This document shows, piece after piece, positions 1 to 13,200 of a stretch of DNA of 64,000 nt (position 1 is the stretch's first letter; each line of letters opens with the position of its first letter). The DNA is from Erigeron canadensis (taxonomy: Eukaryota; Streptophyta; Magnoliopsida; Asterales; Asteraceae), in NCBI RefSeq assembly GCF_010389155.1, contig NC_057769.1:14136735-14200734 (forward strand). The letters are read 5' to 3'. The position numbers were made by a program, and so were the translations under genes. Below the pieces are notes generated by a model that saw only the letters and a list, made by a program, of their open reading frames with translations, did not search any database and was not told where the DNA came from.

Positions 1-103
1 ACTATGTTGCAATCCAAAAGTGCCAACTTCCATATGGTTACAAGAAACAGTTACTCAGTATGAAAGAGTAAGCTTATCAATGAAACCACTACTTTTAGTT
101 GGT
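1..103 (-). other. Distal part of the last receptor-kinase intron
   Basis: This short flank lies beyond the MULE insertion and belongs, by inference, to the intron that begins at 4211 of the receptor-like kinase gene. No open exon is visible in it. The missing final exon, which would encode the C-terminal kinase lobe, must start at or beyond the window edge. Confidence 0.5.
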
Positions 104-116
104 GGTTTAAATAGAA

Positions 117-300
117 TTTTTTTTTAAACGGACGTTCTTCAAGGGTGTTCTGTTAAACAAGTTTTTAGAAGAAAAAAAAATTGGTGAAACAAGTTAAACC
201 GGTACTCCCACTACCGTTTTCAAATTTTTGGCCCGAACCCGGTATTCGCAAAACCGGGCTCAGAAAAGAGTTCGAAATCGGTATTAGCATTACCGGATTT
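117..300. repeat. Left terminal inverted repeat of MULE 117-4125
   Basis: Inverted copy of 3935-4125. After a T-rich tip it contains three consecutive imperfect palindromes near 202, 234 and 270, with CCGGTA/TACCGG or CCGGT/ACCGG type arms. The arms and loops differ between the three units but their number and order match the right end. A further degenerate palindrome-like unit occurs inward near 372. Confidence 0.8.
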
Positions 301-561
301 AGACATCGTACAACACCTTTTCAGAGCACAAAACAAGGAGAGCATTGAGTGGGTGATGTGACTAAAGCTTGCGAACCCGGTTTTCCCAACAAAAGAGCTT
401 TAGCATCTATTATTCACACAAACTTTGATATATATATATATATACACACGAACATAGCTCAATTTCTGGGCATTCAAAACATTCTAAAAAAAAAAAAAAT
501 ACGCCAACTAAATTTTAAAAAAACATATCTACAGAAATCGCAGGTCCATCATCTTCTGGTG

Positions 562-1062
562 GTGATGCATTCCCAAATATCACTAGGTTTGGAGCAAAAA
601 AACAATGTTTGGAGTCACATGAATGATGATGGCAAGCGTAAATCGGAGGTGACATCTTTAATTGATCGTTTGAAGGCGAGAAAGTCAGATTATGAGACTG
701 AAATTGCAAAATGTGCAACGGTGGTCCAACCATCCAAAATAGACAGGAGGTACGAGGCCTACCTGCAGTAGAAGGTCCAATGGTTGCAACTAACCATTAA
801 CCATCTTACTTTTGCCAAGTCCTCAATAAGGAGCACGATTTAGCACGCGTATACCTTTAGTGCTGAATTCCGCTCGGTTGGTAGTCGGTCCGATGGTTAC
901 GTGACTAACCTGGGAGAGGAATATGCAAATGCAACAAAAGACCCTGAAGCTGCAACCCCTGCCTATGAGCCCGGTGAATACATTCACCGTAATGATGGTG
1001 ATAGTTCATTTGACTCCACCGATTCTCGTTTTGTTGATTCGGATTTTGGCTTATTTATGTAA
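562..1062 (+). pseudogene. Decayed second ORF of the MULE, convergent to the transposase
   Basis: One reading frame runs from an ATG near 562 to a TAA at 1060-1062, interrupted only by TAG codons at 769-771 and 841-843. The predicted protein would be about 165 residues. It has a basic middle part (motif RLKARKSDYETEIAKC) and an acidic, serine- and aspartate-rich C-terminus ending in SDFGLFM. I recognise no domain. It lies on the strand opposite the transposase and converges on it, like mudrB in maize MuDR, but I see no mudrB similarity. It could be a captured host fragment or a MULE accessory gene. The first TAG can be read as a C-to-T change of a glutamine codon, as expected for a methylated silent element. 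Confidence 0.45.
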
Positions 1063-1264
1063 TCGTTTCGGTTTTAGATAAAGTAAGTTGTTTCGCCATA
1101 TATGCTTTTTATTATAAAGTAACAAGAATACCTAATAAGAAAACAAACATAAAATTGATATCGAAAGTTGCCATGTTACAAGAAAACACCTAGGAATTCA
1201 GAAATAAACGGATAAAAACCACACAAAGAACGCAAACAAATAAGCGACACGATTATTGCCATAT

Positions 1265-3692
1265 TCAAAGTTCGGTGCATGTTTTCCTAATATGACCCAA
1301 CCCGTTGCAAATGCCACATCTAGCTTGTTGTCTTGAGGTTGAACATCTGCTAGTAGAACTCTCATCCATCTCGTTCCGGTACCGTCCAGTGCGTCTCATA
1401 CCCCTATGCGTGACCAGTTTTGCCGGGTCTCCTTGGATCTTCCAAAATCTACCTCTGCTCACGTCTCGGAGGGAAGCAAGTACAACATTATACTGATTTA
1501 TCCACGTCCTAGTTGAGTACCTCTTACTCGGAAGATTGGCAGCTCTATCCTATCTATATCTGCAAACAGCAATGGCATGAGAACATGAAAACCTTTGATG
1601 TTGCCAAGCTCCACAATAGCAATTGTTCCTATTACCTGTCATGACAGCATTGTATGTGTACTCGCCCTTTGCATTTCTTTGGTTCGTTCTCACGGTGTAA
1701 TTTCCTATTCGTTCATCATACACTTCCACCCGATGGCTTGTTGAGACTCTTTCACGCATTTGATAAACCTCCAACATTTTGCGAGCTAGTGGTGGGTTCC
1801 AATTGGTGGCCTTCCGGTATTACTTGACAAAATGGTCTCTTGTCAGAAGTAAAAGTGGTCTCAATTAAAGCTCTAATAGGTAGCATACGAGCTTTTCGAA
1901 GGATATTGTTTTGGCACTCGGCAATGTTTGTCGTTAAGTTATCCCAACGACGAAGTCCCGAGTCGTGCTTTAGAGTCCACTTATCCAAACCACTGTTTCT
2001 CAAATACGGCCAAACACCCTCTGCTTCACCTTTGACTTCATCCACCGCCCAAGAATACTTGGATTGTTGGGATGTGGAACCGATAACCCAAGCCAAAATT
2101 TTGATACACTTGTTCATGAAGTGCGAGTTGACATTGCTACAAACGTGCCTCAAACAATACCGATGATTGGTTCACTGCATTAATTATGCCTTGGTGACGG
2201 TATCAAAAGGATACACAAATCACCCTGCTACTGCGATCTGACATGCTCTTGAAAGAATTTAAAAACCATCCCCAACTTTCATTAGACTCTTCATCAACCA
2301 AGGCAAAAGCGATAGGCAATAATTGTCCATTGGCGTTCTTCGTCACTACAGTTAGCAACGTTGGAATGCTCTAATTGCCATCGACAAAGATCACTGGAAT
2401 ATAATGTTGGAATACTCTAATTGCCAGTCCAAATGTCCAAAATACAAACTTGAATGTTTGTATATGGCTTGAACTGGTTAAAGAATGTAGTCATTCCACA
2501 ACAGTGCCTGGATTAGCACATTGTAATTCAGCAATATACTTCGGCAATGCATCAATGTTACTCGGTCAAGTTCCATACAACCTTTCAATTGCTATCCTTC
2601 TTGCATTCCATGCCTCGGCGTAGGTCACATCGACACTGAACGTTGTTTTTACTTGCGTCTGGATGTGTCTGACTTTATAAGTTAAATCCTCCTGCACCTC
2701 AGGCAAATTTTCGGAAGCTATCATACTTGCTGTCATACATCGGTTGTTGTTAGATCTCACTTCGCCATAGCAATTATGACTCTCCACCCACTTTGTGATA
2801 CGAAACAATCCTGAACTGTTTCTGCTAGATCCAACTACAACCCACTTACACGGGACCCGGTCCATAACATCACGATAATTCTTCCCCTTGGTCATGCACT
2901 GTGCTTTCCAAAATTGTGGCCTCGTATCTTGAACAATAAGTTCTCTGTTTTCTCTTATGTTCTAAAGCCTAACAGTGTATACAAGTTCCGCTTTGCTTTG
3001 AAAATCCATTACTTTTTCTGTCACATAGACCAAAATACCACATCTTCTTGAACTTCATTGAATGGAATTTGACGATCATCTTCAAGATTAAGATGTTGTT
3101 GCTGCTCCAAAGGACCTTGTACATGTGCCACTTCATCATCTTCATCTCCAGATACATCCCCATCAACGCTATATCAGTCGATGGTATCATCTCTTGTATA
3201 AGGTGCCTCATCACTAGATCCATCAACCATTGGTGCAATTTCATTATCTTCATCATGTTCATCGTCTTCATTGTCTTCATCATCGTCATTGTCTTCATGA
3301 TCTTCGTTATCTTGTGATTGGTTACCCGGTTGAAAAAAACATTGACTTTGAGTCAAGCTTAACAACTGGTTTGTAAAAGTAGGCTCGAACTTCACTTGAA
3401 ATTACGCTTCACCCAGATGATAAATCATTGCCAAAGTATTATCATCCGTAATTAAATTTCTAAAAGGAACACCCTTAAATGCATACCATAAATATAATTG
3501 CAATTTGAAGTCTTGTTTTGAAACACCAAAACAACTGTAAGTGACATCACAAATTTCTGAATAAGTCATTACGTGAAAAAGAGGAAAACTTCTTTTTGAT
3601 GGATCTGCATTTTGAAGGATCCCATTTGCGAATGATACACACTCATCCCATATTAACTGAACCACAATTGGGTTAAATGATGAAGATGCCAT
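1265..3692 (-). pseudogene. MULE (MuDR-type) transposase, degenerate
   Basis: Read from an ATG at 3692 (MASSSFNPIVV) down to 1265. In order: an N-terminal segment to about 3405; an acidic Asp/Glu-rich stretch (3395-3180); the MuDR N-terminal domain with CKWVVVGSS and later AEAWNARRIAIERLYG (2895-2566); a remnant catalytic region (2565-2154) in which VIFVDG, GQLLPIAFALVDEESNESWG and RHVCSNVNSHF can be read only by changing frame and crossing stops; the conserved TTNIAECQNNILRKAR block (near 1900); a SWIM zinc finger CYCGAWQHQRFSCSH (1625-1570); and a CCHC knuckle CGICNGLGHIRKTC (near 1300). Several stops and frameshifts show it is inactive. The family transposes by a DDE mechanism; here the DDE core is the most damaged part. 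Confidence 0.9.
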
Positions 3693-3934
3693 TTTTTTTA
3701 ATATATAGTTTATCAAAGTGTTTGAAATTTTATTTGAAAATATTTGTTGGAATACTAATGGAGATACATCACATGTACTATATATAGATAAATGGTTTAA
3801 AAGTTGAATAAGGGTTACATGAGGTTGCGACACATGTTAGGTTTAGGCCGAACCCTGTATTCCCAAAACCGGGTTCAAGCTTTCTTGTATGATAACTGTT
3901 CCAGTCACATATGCTCTTGCAGGATGTCATGTCA

Positions 3935-4125
3935 CCTCGAACCTGGTTCCGCGAATACCGGTTTCGAGCTTCGAAAAATGAACCCGGTTGTGCGAATACC
4001 GGGTTCGGGCCAAAAATTTGAAACCGGTACTGGGAGTACCGGTTTAACTGGTTTCACAAAAAAAAATTTCCAAAAACTTGTTTGACAAAACACCCTTGAA
4101 AAACGCCTGTTCCAAAAAAAATTTA
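3935..4125. repeat. Right terminal inverted repeat of MULE 117-4125
   Basis: Inverted copy of the left end, with three palindromic units at about 3946-3970, 3977-4008 and 4020-4046 carrying CCGG-containing arms. A fourth inner unit at about 3843-3876 (GAACCCTGTATTCCC...CCGGGTTC) recurs nearly unchanged in the second MULE at about 35406-35435 and 36257-36287. Confidence 0.8.
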
Positions 4126-4211
4126 GGTTTAAATAGAACAAATGACTATTAGCCGAATATTTAAAATCGTCTATAAACAGAAATTAAATGAAATTTGGCA
4201 TAGAGTATTAC

Positions 4212-7200
4212 CCAATCTAGAAGACAAATGCTACCGTTCTTTGGTATGTAAAGATTGTTGTTCTTGCCACTCACTATCTCCAAAGCCACAACACCAAAGC
4301 TGTAGACATCTGCCTTCTCACTCAAATGACCCCAAAGTGCATATTCTGGTGCCATGTATCCTCTGCAATTCAGGGCATTTTTTTCTTACTATAAAAAACT
4401 AACAAAAATGTATGAATAAAGAAAGAGAACAAACACTCACATGGTGCCTGCTACTCGTGTGCTGATATGGCTTTTGTCATCCTCATGAAGCCTAGCCAAT
4501 CCAAAGTCTGATATTTTCGGGTTCAGATCTTTATCCAGAAGGACATTAGTAGCTTTTATGTCCCTATGTACTATTTTGAGTCTTGATTCTTCATGAAGAA
4601 AAGCTAAACCTTTAGCAATTCCTACACATATCTTAAATCTTGTTGGCCAATCAAGAGTTAAGCTACTGTTATGTGAACCTGAAAGCAGTGATGTTTTGCT
4701 GATTACCAAGAGTATGAAAATACAAGAAAGAAACAAAAAACTAATAAGCAATACAATCACGTAAATTTCTTCAAAGACCAATTTCAGAGATGGCAATTCC
4801 GAACCATTATTTGAGTTGTGTTTTATCTGTTACGAATAAAAGTTTTATGCCAAAGGATTTAACTAGAAGGAAAATGTCATGCTAAATTAATCGTGTTGAA
4901 AAGCACCATAAGGAGTTAACCCATTTTTCATTTCTTACCAAATTAAGTTGAGACTGGCTGATTATACGGCATTTTGGAATCAGAAAAGTAAAAAATAGAA
5001 CCGTCCTGGACACTTACCAAACAAGGCATTGGCAAGGTTATTATTTTCCAGGTACTCATATACAAGCATCAGTTGATCTCCTTCAATACAACACCCGTGT
5101 AGCTTAACAAGATTTGGGTGTTGCAAACAAGATATCAAAGCAATCTCATTTAGGAACTCTCGATTTCCTTGGCTTGAATGAGATGAAAGCTGCTTCACTG
5201 CTATTACGGTTCCATTAGGCAACACACCCTGCACCACTTAACTTATAACGAGATCCACACACAATATAATAAACATTGATATAAGATGTAAATCGACATA
5301 TTTGTACTACATTATTACCTTATAAACAGGTCCAAAACCACCTTCCCCTATCTTGTTTGTGCCATTGAAATTATTTGTAGCAGTTTCAAGCTGTTTCAGG
5401 GAATACGACACTGTATTCAATTCCAGCCCTTTGAAATCTGCTCAACATATAAATTGATTATTACAAAGAACACTTTTACATGATGAACAAGTGCATAGCG
5501 TAAATCACAGGTTACCTTTATCCTTCCCTTTTCTAAATTTCAAACAGCCTTTCCACCACAATGCAGCCAAGATAAAAAGAACAATACACAGGCCCATAAT
5601 TCCAAAAATAACATAAGCAACTTTGCTCTTTTTCTTTCCCTTGATGGAACAAGTTTTAAAATCTACAAGAAACAGTGTACAAATATGAAATTAAATTGAG
5701 CTTAAGTCACACAAATATGAATTAAATTGAGCTTATTTCAAAGGACAGACACTTGCTACTAGACCAGCAAATAAGTGTAAAGCTTTGTGCCACAAAAAAA
5801 AGAGTAAATTGATGATTTGGTAATTTATATAAAAACTTCCTTTTGATCATTAATTTAACATGTCTGAAATATAAATCAGATAGGCTACAACTAATTAGTA
5901 AAAATTACGCGTTTGAAAAAAAATAGTTCAAACATTTAAAATTGTAGCATTGTGCAATTCAAGCTTCTTAACTGTAAATAACTTTATACTTCACAATGCT
6001 TACGAAAGTAAAATTAGTTCTTTGATTAAAGCAAACATTTTGTGAACGTATATAAGCGAGAACAATTTGACAAAGTTACGTCCTTCCTCGGAAATGAAAT
6101 GAAGAAGAAAAAAAGAGTCTACAACTTTCATAGTTTCATTTATTTGTAGTGATAGTAGTACGTACATGGGTTGACCGAAATAGCAGATATAAGAGGTCCA
6201 TATACACCTCTTCTAGGAATGCGCGTTGTTCCTTTACCAGCCCAATAAAGGCGTATTTCCAAGGAATTATTCACCACACTTGCATTGAATGGTATCACCA
6301 CTGCTTTTTGTATACCGTGAGCCTCATTTTCAATATTAAAGTCCCTTTTAACACGTTTTCCCTGTAAAATATACAATCCTCATTAATCATATAGAGAAGT
6401 TGCAATTTCGATTCGTAGAGTTATATATAGGTATAGTTATCCATTCAAGTATCAAAGATCTAACAGGGATTCGCGAGACAAAAATTAAGCAAACCCATCA
6501 AGGAAGAAACAGGTCAATTAGGTGGAACGGATCGATAGTGTTGCAATACATTTGTTTAATGCATAAACCAGTAAACCTAAATCATCTTTACAAAGTTAAC
6601 TACTACTGAAATAATATGATTTTTGAAATTAAACACTACTAAATAATTAATACATCAACATTGTTCGGACAAAGAGTATTTCAGGTCAAGTCAACTTGAC
6701 CGTTTTTAACATGTACCACAGATTACCCTTCTTGCCCGTTATCTGCCCAACCCATTTTTCTACCTCTAGCCGGTCTATTAAACAATTCAAAGCAGATATT
6801 ATATAGTTATGCAAGAACTACCTGTATATATATATCGAATAACCGCTTCCCAAGATTTCTATACGTACTATCGTTAGTAAATTGTATCTCAGCAAAATGC
6901 AGATTAATAAGGTAATTTCCATTTTCCAAACAATAGCTGACATAAGTAAGTGATAGCGGAGACAACCGTGCGGTTGTATACAGAGGTGGTAGGTTTGTTG
7001 GTTCTTCCAAAGATCCTATGTAATGACCAGTTTGAATGTTGTCATCCAGGAAGTCTCCAGTGCTACTAATTCCCCACTTACTAGTGCCTCTATAAAAACC
7101 TGCTGCATCACCATTAAATGAAGCATCTCCTTCATATAGCACTTCAACATTATTTTCTCTTACCCATACATCATATCCGCCACTGTTGACATGTAGAGAA

Positions 7201-10200
7201 CACTCATCTGCAAGACATCAGATACAGTTGTCTAGTGGTAAGGCAAACACTTGGTGACCTTAAGGTCTCAGGTTCGATCCCCGTTGGGCACAAAAAATAA
7301 TTCCTTTAAGGTACCCGTTACCAATGAAGCCTAGACCCATATGTGAAGTTTAAATACGCGGGTTCGATCCTTCGGGGTGCCCAAATCATGTTGGGATTAG
7401 GATGGAGGTATTTTACCGGCATCATATGACTCATACGGGGTGGGTCGATGGGTATCCAATTGTGGTACCGAGGCTAGGGTTCCCCCATTACCCTTTTTTT
7501 TTTCCAGTTGTCTTATGGTTCAAAACTTTTATTAGAGAAGCAATTTGATTAGCCTCAGAAGATTTTTAATGAAAAGTCTATAACTTGATCTCCTGTTGTC
7601 TTTTTAATTTTAAAGTTAATGAGTAAGGAAGTAACATTGAACTTCAACTATAGGAAAGAAACTTTATAAAGGCAACAGGAACTCAAGAATACTACAAGAA
7701 TCCAGAGAAAAGACATAAAGGAAAGAATAAACCCTGCATCATGTAGACCGAGTCTAGTCGAAGAAATAAATTTAAGTCAAAAGATTATGACAGCCTAGAT
7801 TAACGACCGAAGAAAAGAAAATGTATATTCATACTCAATAGCTTCAATAAACTGCAATAATGAGACTCCAAAGGTCATGCTTGAGTAAGGACTACATACA
7901 TTTGGGACACACGATATTTGTTTCGCATGGAAGTACATCCTGTCTGTTAAAAGACACATATACAAAATCAATTAATGAAAAAGGTGCATAGAAAGAAAAA
8001 AAGGAATAGACTGAACGAAATTTACAATGTTTTCCCAGTTGAAGAGCTCCGAAACAGGTTAAGATATAGATTCCTAGTAAAGAAAAAATACGAAAAAATT
8101 AGGATCAATATTGTATATATAATGTCTCGCCTGAGAAAATATATAGGACAAGCAAAAATAGCCTTCTGACATGTTGGGTCGGCATGAAGGTTGATCCGGT
8201 CCTTGCCATGTAAAATTGTTGTAGGACAGGTCACTGTTCATAGCAAAAAAACTTTTGTAACAGACGAGCAATATAAAGTTCATGGGAGGCTAACTCCTTT
8301 CATTAGTGAACAAGACTTTGACTTTACGGTCAACCAAATGGGTTTCGAGAATCTAAATTGAAACTGATCTCGTTGAAGATTTAAAAACCAGCCTTTACTT
8401 TGATAGATTTGTAATAAAAGTTTATCTTGTGACCGAAATATTTCTTGACTTTTTTTTTGGTTGAACGGCAAATATTTCTTGACTTTTGAAAGAATCAGCA
8501 TCAATTTTTTCATTGGAAGGTAGTTTAATTATACCTAAAATAAAGTCAAAAAATGTATCTATTCTAGTTCTAGTGGAATGGATAAGTATACTACAAGACT
8601 CCAAGGAAAAGACATACATGGTAGCTCCTTCTATCAAAAGCGTGTCGGGCACATTTCCACTTAGCATGTTACCAGTCAAAAACCTATTAAATCAAACCAC
8701 AAAACTTATAAGTCAGAACTGATAGGAAAGGGTTGATTGCATAAAAGGTAACCAACTTTGGTTCAATACATATTTGGGGTAACCAGCGTTGTTTTTATCC
8801 ATAAAAACACTCATCTGTTTTAGCACAAGGTATATTTTAACCTTAAAAAGAAAGAGGGTAATGGAGGGAACCCTGGCCCCGGTACCACAATTGGATACCC
8901 ATCGACTCACCTCGTATGAGCCATATGATGCCGGTACAATACCTCCATCCTAATCCCCACATGATCTGGGCACCCCGAAGGATCGAACCCGCGTATTTAA
9001 ATTCACATGTGAGCCTAGGCTTCATTGGTAACAAGTACCTTAAAGGAATTATTTTTGTGCCAAGCAGAGATCAAACCTGAGACCTTAAGGTCACCAAGTG
9101 TTTTCCTTACCACTAGGCTAACTCCTTGTTGATGGTATATTTTAACCTTTGAAACATAAAAAAGTCGACATTTCCAAACGTACAAACACATCATCCAGTA
9201 TGTCAATATTTTGTTTTGATGACCTATACATAATTACCTTCATCATAATTTCTTAAATTCAAAGTCTTGTATGGCTAAAAGCAAAGTTGATTATCAGAAA
9301 CAGAAATGGACCAAAGTTGCTTACCTCATTATGCAACTAACCCAACAAGGAACTCAAACAGACTTCATACTTACACATATCTCAAACTTCTTCCAATGAT
9401 ATTACTTGATATCTCCCCAACCAACTGGTTAAAACTTACATCCCTATGCAGTGTAAAAGGGAATGATTGTCATCAATTATACTAATTATAATATTAGAAA
9501 CAAAAATAGACCATACTTTTGAGGTACCACTGTACAAATTCTTAATCAGTTAATTGTAATTTCATTATAAATACTTCTTACTAACCAAGTTAACCAGTAT
9601 GCTTTGTCCCACAAACATTACCAATTCTGCCTTCTTACAATAGTCTAATATTACTGTTTGATAAATGGAAATTTTCAATGATCAAGAAAATTCCAAAACA
9701 TTAACATTTTGTCAACCATCACTACCCCAGTGCGTCCATAGAAGGGGACACTTATTTTTGACCAACCACTAGGTGAGGAACCAGAGACAAGTATCCGCTC
9801 CTTGCCAAGCATTACAAGGAAGGCATGGTGGGGGTAACACAATGCATGATGTAATGGCAAGGACAGAAAAGGTGCATTTGCATGGACTCCATCAAATGTG
9901 GTGAGAAAAAAGGAGTGGCAGGGCCATTACTTGTGAGTACTCACCTAAAGACCACATTAATAGCATAATACAAATTGTCAAAATCGTTGCTCGTGCTTAC
10001 AAAAATTGAAGATCTCTTCTTTGCCAGATATATGCAGGTATTTCTCCTGAAATATTGCAATTTCGCAATAGCCTGAACTTGAGAAAATGGTCTACCTCAA
10101 ATTATGTCGAACTAAATGTAAACATCATTCAGTGGTAAGTAAAATAAGGATCAGGTCCATACACTCTTAGTATTCCTGAAGCATTATTCAACGAGGGAAA

Positions 10201-13200
10201 TTTCTGAGATGGTCCATTTAAGTCAGATATCCTCCTGGAAAACAAGGTGGATTTATCAATTTCATAAGAAAGGTGACTAACGCTGGTCACTTTTCCAATT
10301 TAACTTCAAATGATTTGATTGAAGGTAATCTAATCCGCTAAATGGTCAAACTTATGATTATTAGGTAATTACTTTAAAATAAAACTCTGGAACTTTAACG
10401 GGTTTTCGCAGGCATAAAATAAGTAGGTTCCCAAACAGTAATCATAAGAAAGTTGATCTTCACACAGAAAAGGGGTCTAGGAAAAACATACATTTGAAAG
10501 GTTACATACTTACAACTCGGTTAAATTCTCAAGAAGTGATATGTTTGAAGGAATTGGTCCCTGCAGCCCAGTGCCGATCAGTTCTCTGCCAAAAGATTAC
10601 ATAATTAATAGGGTGAAAGACAGTGACAGGCTTATTAGTGGCAAATGCATGATTAGAAGAGATTGATCTTACAATCTTGTGAGTTGTCTCCAATTCTGTA
10701 TAAGATCGGGTATAGGCCCACTTAAGTTATTGTCGTTTATCCTACTGAATCATCATTAAAGAAAGATGGTATGAATTAGAAGTTGCACAGTGAGGACAAA
10801 AGGTAACCCCTCAATTACAAAACAAAATTATTCTCTCTGACTTTTGAGATCAAATGTAATATTCTTTGATTTCAAATATATAATGGGTCTGTTGATTTTC
10901 CAGAACATCCATTATAGTTGATTTTCTCTATATATCTGACCACAACATCCAAACCAGAATCAATTTTGAATATTAGTAAATTGGATCTCAAAGGTCAAAG
11001 CGGTCGTTGGTTTGTAACAGATGGCCTACGAACAAGGTAAAAGTGCAAAAGCTTACAAATCCTTCAAGTTTCTCAATGCAGAAAAGGACGTTGGTAAAGT
11101 CCCCATCAACTGGTTTGATGAGAAGATCCTAAATATAATCAGTTGATTTAGATATTTACTTATAAAGAAATAGCTGATTATATTAATATGAGAGGTAATG
11201 GAACGACTGTATTTGGTCTTACAAAGTTTCTAATCTGCTTAATCTCCCAAGATCAGAATGAATTTCTCCCGAAAACTGGTTTCCTTCAAGGTTCCTGTTC
11301 ATATATTCTAGTTACAAGGTGAATGACCTTTGGAAACTTAAGAGTTTCGTTTACCATTAGTTATCAGTTATGAACAAATACGTAATATGAAAATGCCCAA
11401 AAAAAAAGACTGTAGTCTGAAAATATGCATATTTTGAAAATATTAACGTTAAGGAAAATCATTGTATTGGACTAATTTGGTCCAAGATCAAATGTAGAAT
11501 TTTTCCATATGCTTTCACCAGGAAACTGATTTCTTGCAACAGAAAGACCAAGTCTGATAGCGTCATTACTTGAAATTTTGAACACTTATTATAGAAGCAA
11601 TAAATAGCATAAATGAAATTAAGCTGGTTTGATTCTTTAGTGCCATTTCTATGTATGATCTAATCATCTATAAAAGGTGACAATTGTGGGCTTGTAGCCA
11701 AAACAGCAGAGGCGTTATATAAAACACCTACAGATATGTGAGACTAGTAATATTAGCCAGTTCTCGTGGTATTTCCCCGGTTAATCGGTTCCCAAGAAGA
11801 GATCTGCAATATCAACATTCTAGTCAAGGCCATGAAAAATAACTTATAAATGAAATTTAACATGAAGAACCAATATGAAACAGAAGGCGGCTTCACATTG
11901 ACTGCAACCGTGTGGCAGCCCATTCAGCAGGTATCCTTCCACTAAGATAATTGTAAGCAAAATCACTAGGAAAAAGAAAAAAAGATAAAGTTAGTTATAT
12001 TCAACTAAATATACATACTGTTGTATGTACAGGAAGCTTACATAGTTTGGAGATTAGGAAGCTTCACAAGTGCAGATGGAAGAACACCACCAAGACTATA
12101 AAATTTGTGTGTGCTGCAACATAAAAAACCCCAAATACAACTTTACTAACAGCAGACATGTCCAAATTCCAAAGATAAACAAAATAAGGGACTCAAGTGG
12201 GTCAGGTTACGGGTCAAAATGGGTAGTGGTTTGGTACAAGTAGTAATACACGAAATTGTGCTGGGTTGACCTCAAAGACTTTTTGTTCGAAGTCTTAAAC
12301 TTTTAGTAAATAACTGGATACAATTAAAGAACTATATGAAGAAGAGTCTTATTTGTTAACCCATTCTTTTAAGAAGTGATTTAGGAGGTTTCATACATCA
12401 TGAATTCAAGTTGAAAAACTTTCAACCCCTTTCAACCAAAATAAATCTATTTATATGCAAATATGTATGGGAAGTAAGAAAATGTGTTATACATGCTAAT
12501 GACATGGCAGTTGCTTGAATTAAGATTGTTGCAGGCATCATCACACTGAACACTAGCAAGAGCTTCTTGATTAAGCTTTTGCACTTTAGTAATTGCTTGA
12601 AGTTGGCAAATCTCGCCATTGAACCTCCAGTTTGTTGCACCCATCGAGCTCAAAATTTCTTCAACAGCTTCCACTTAACAAAAGTAATTCATATCTATAA
12701 GTAGTTTCGCTTGAAACTTCAAACCTTAAGTTCCGAGTTAAGCAAATGTCACTAAATGGCAACTGGGCTGATCGAGTTTTTTTGAGATAGTGAGCCAATC
12801 ATATAATATAGTTGACATGTCGTTTTAATCATGACGTGGCATAATTAGTCAGTTATAACTGGTGACATGCTACATCATCGCTTTTAAGTGAGTGGCACAA
12901 CACATCAACTATGGTATACGATTGAAACAACACCTCATATGTAACAGAGAATAATAATACAGGTTGCAAGTCAGATGTAATTTGTAAGAAAAATTTTCAC
13001 TAAAGTTGACCTAGATAGAAGAATTATTAAAAACTTGGTTAGTAATTACTGACATGCACAAAAAAAAAAAAAAAAAAAAAAATCCAAAGATTAACAGAAA
13101 TAATATAAAGTTTTGAACTTTAGACTTCTCTACCACTTAGCTAATGCTGAAAAGGCAATTAACTGACCCTAAAAGACCTAGACAATATAAGTCACTAATA

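Larger units (their letters stand above)
117..4125. mobile_element. Decayed autonomous-type MULE inside a receptor-kinase intron
   Basis: A Mutator-like element of about 4 kb. The 13-bp direct repeat GGTTTAAATAGAA lies at 104-116 and 4126-4138. It contains the expected 9-bp target duplication; the exact element edge can slide by up to four bases. Long terminal inverted repeats (about 117-300 and 3935-4125) share CAAGGGTGTT, AAACAAGTTTTT, TAAACCGGTACT and CAAATTTTTGGCCCGAACCC. Inside are a degenerate transposase on the minus strand and a decayed second ORF on the plus strand, converging as in MuDR. The element sits in the intron that starts at 4211 of the LRR kinase gene. Confidence 0.9.

Noticed and set aside
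349..560. The first 70 codons of the plus-strand ORF at the left MULE end
   Set aside because: This part covers a TA run and an A-tract and reads as low-complexity; the credible frame starts near 562.
7225..7290. A tRNA gene, from the A-box and B-box words
   Set aside because: No acceptor stem or anticodon arm can be drawn; the unit recurs as a dispersed element of about 285 bp with target duplications and a poly-T tail, so it is a SINE.
8074..8283. Overlapping minus-strand ORFs around 8.0-8.5 kb
   Set aside because: They read through introns of the receptor kinase; the true exons are 8171-8233 and 8026-8073.
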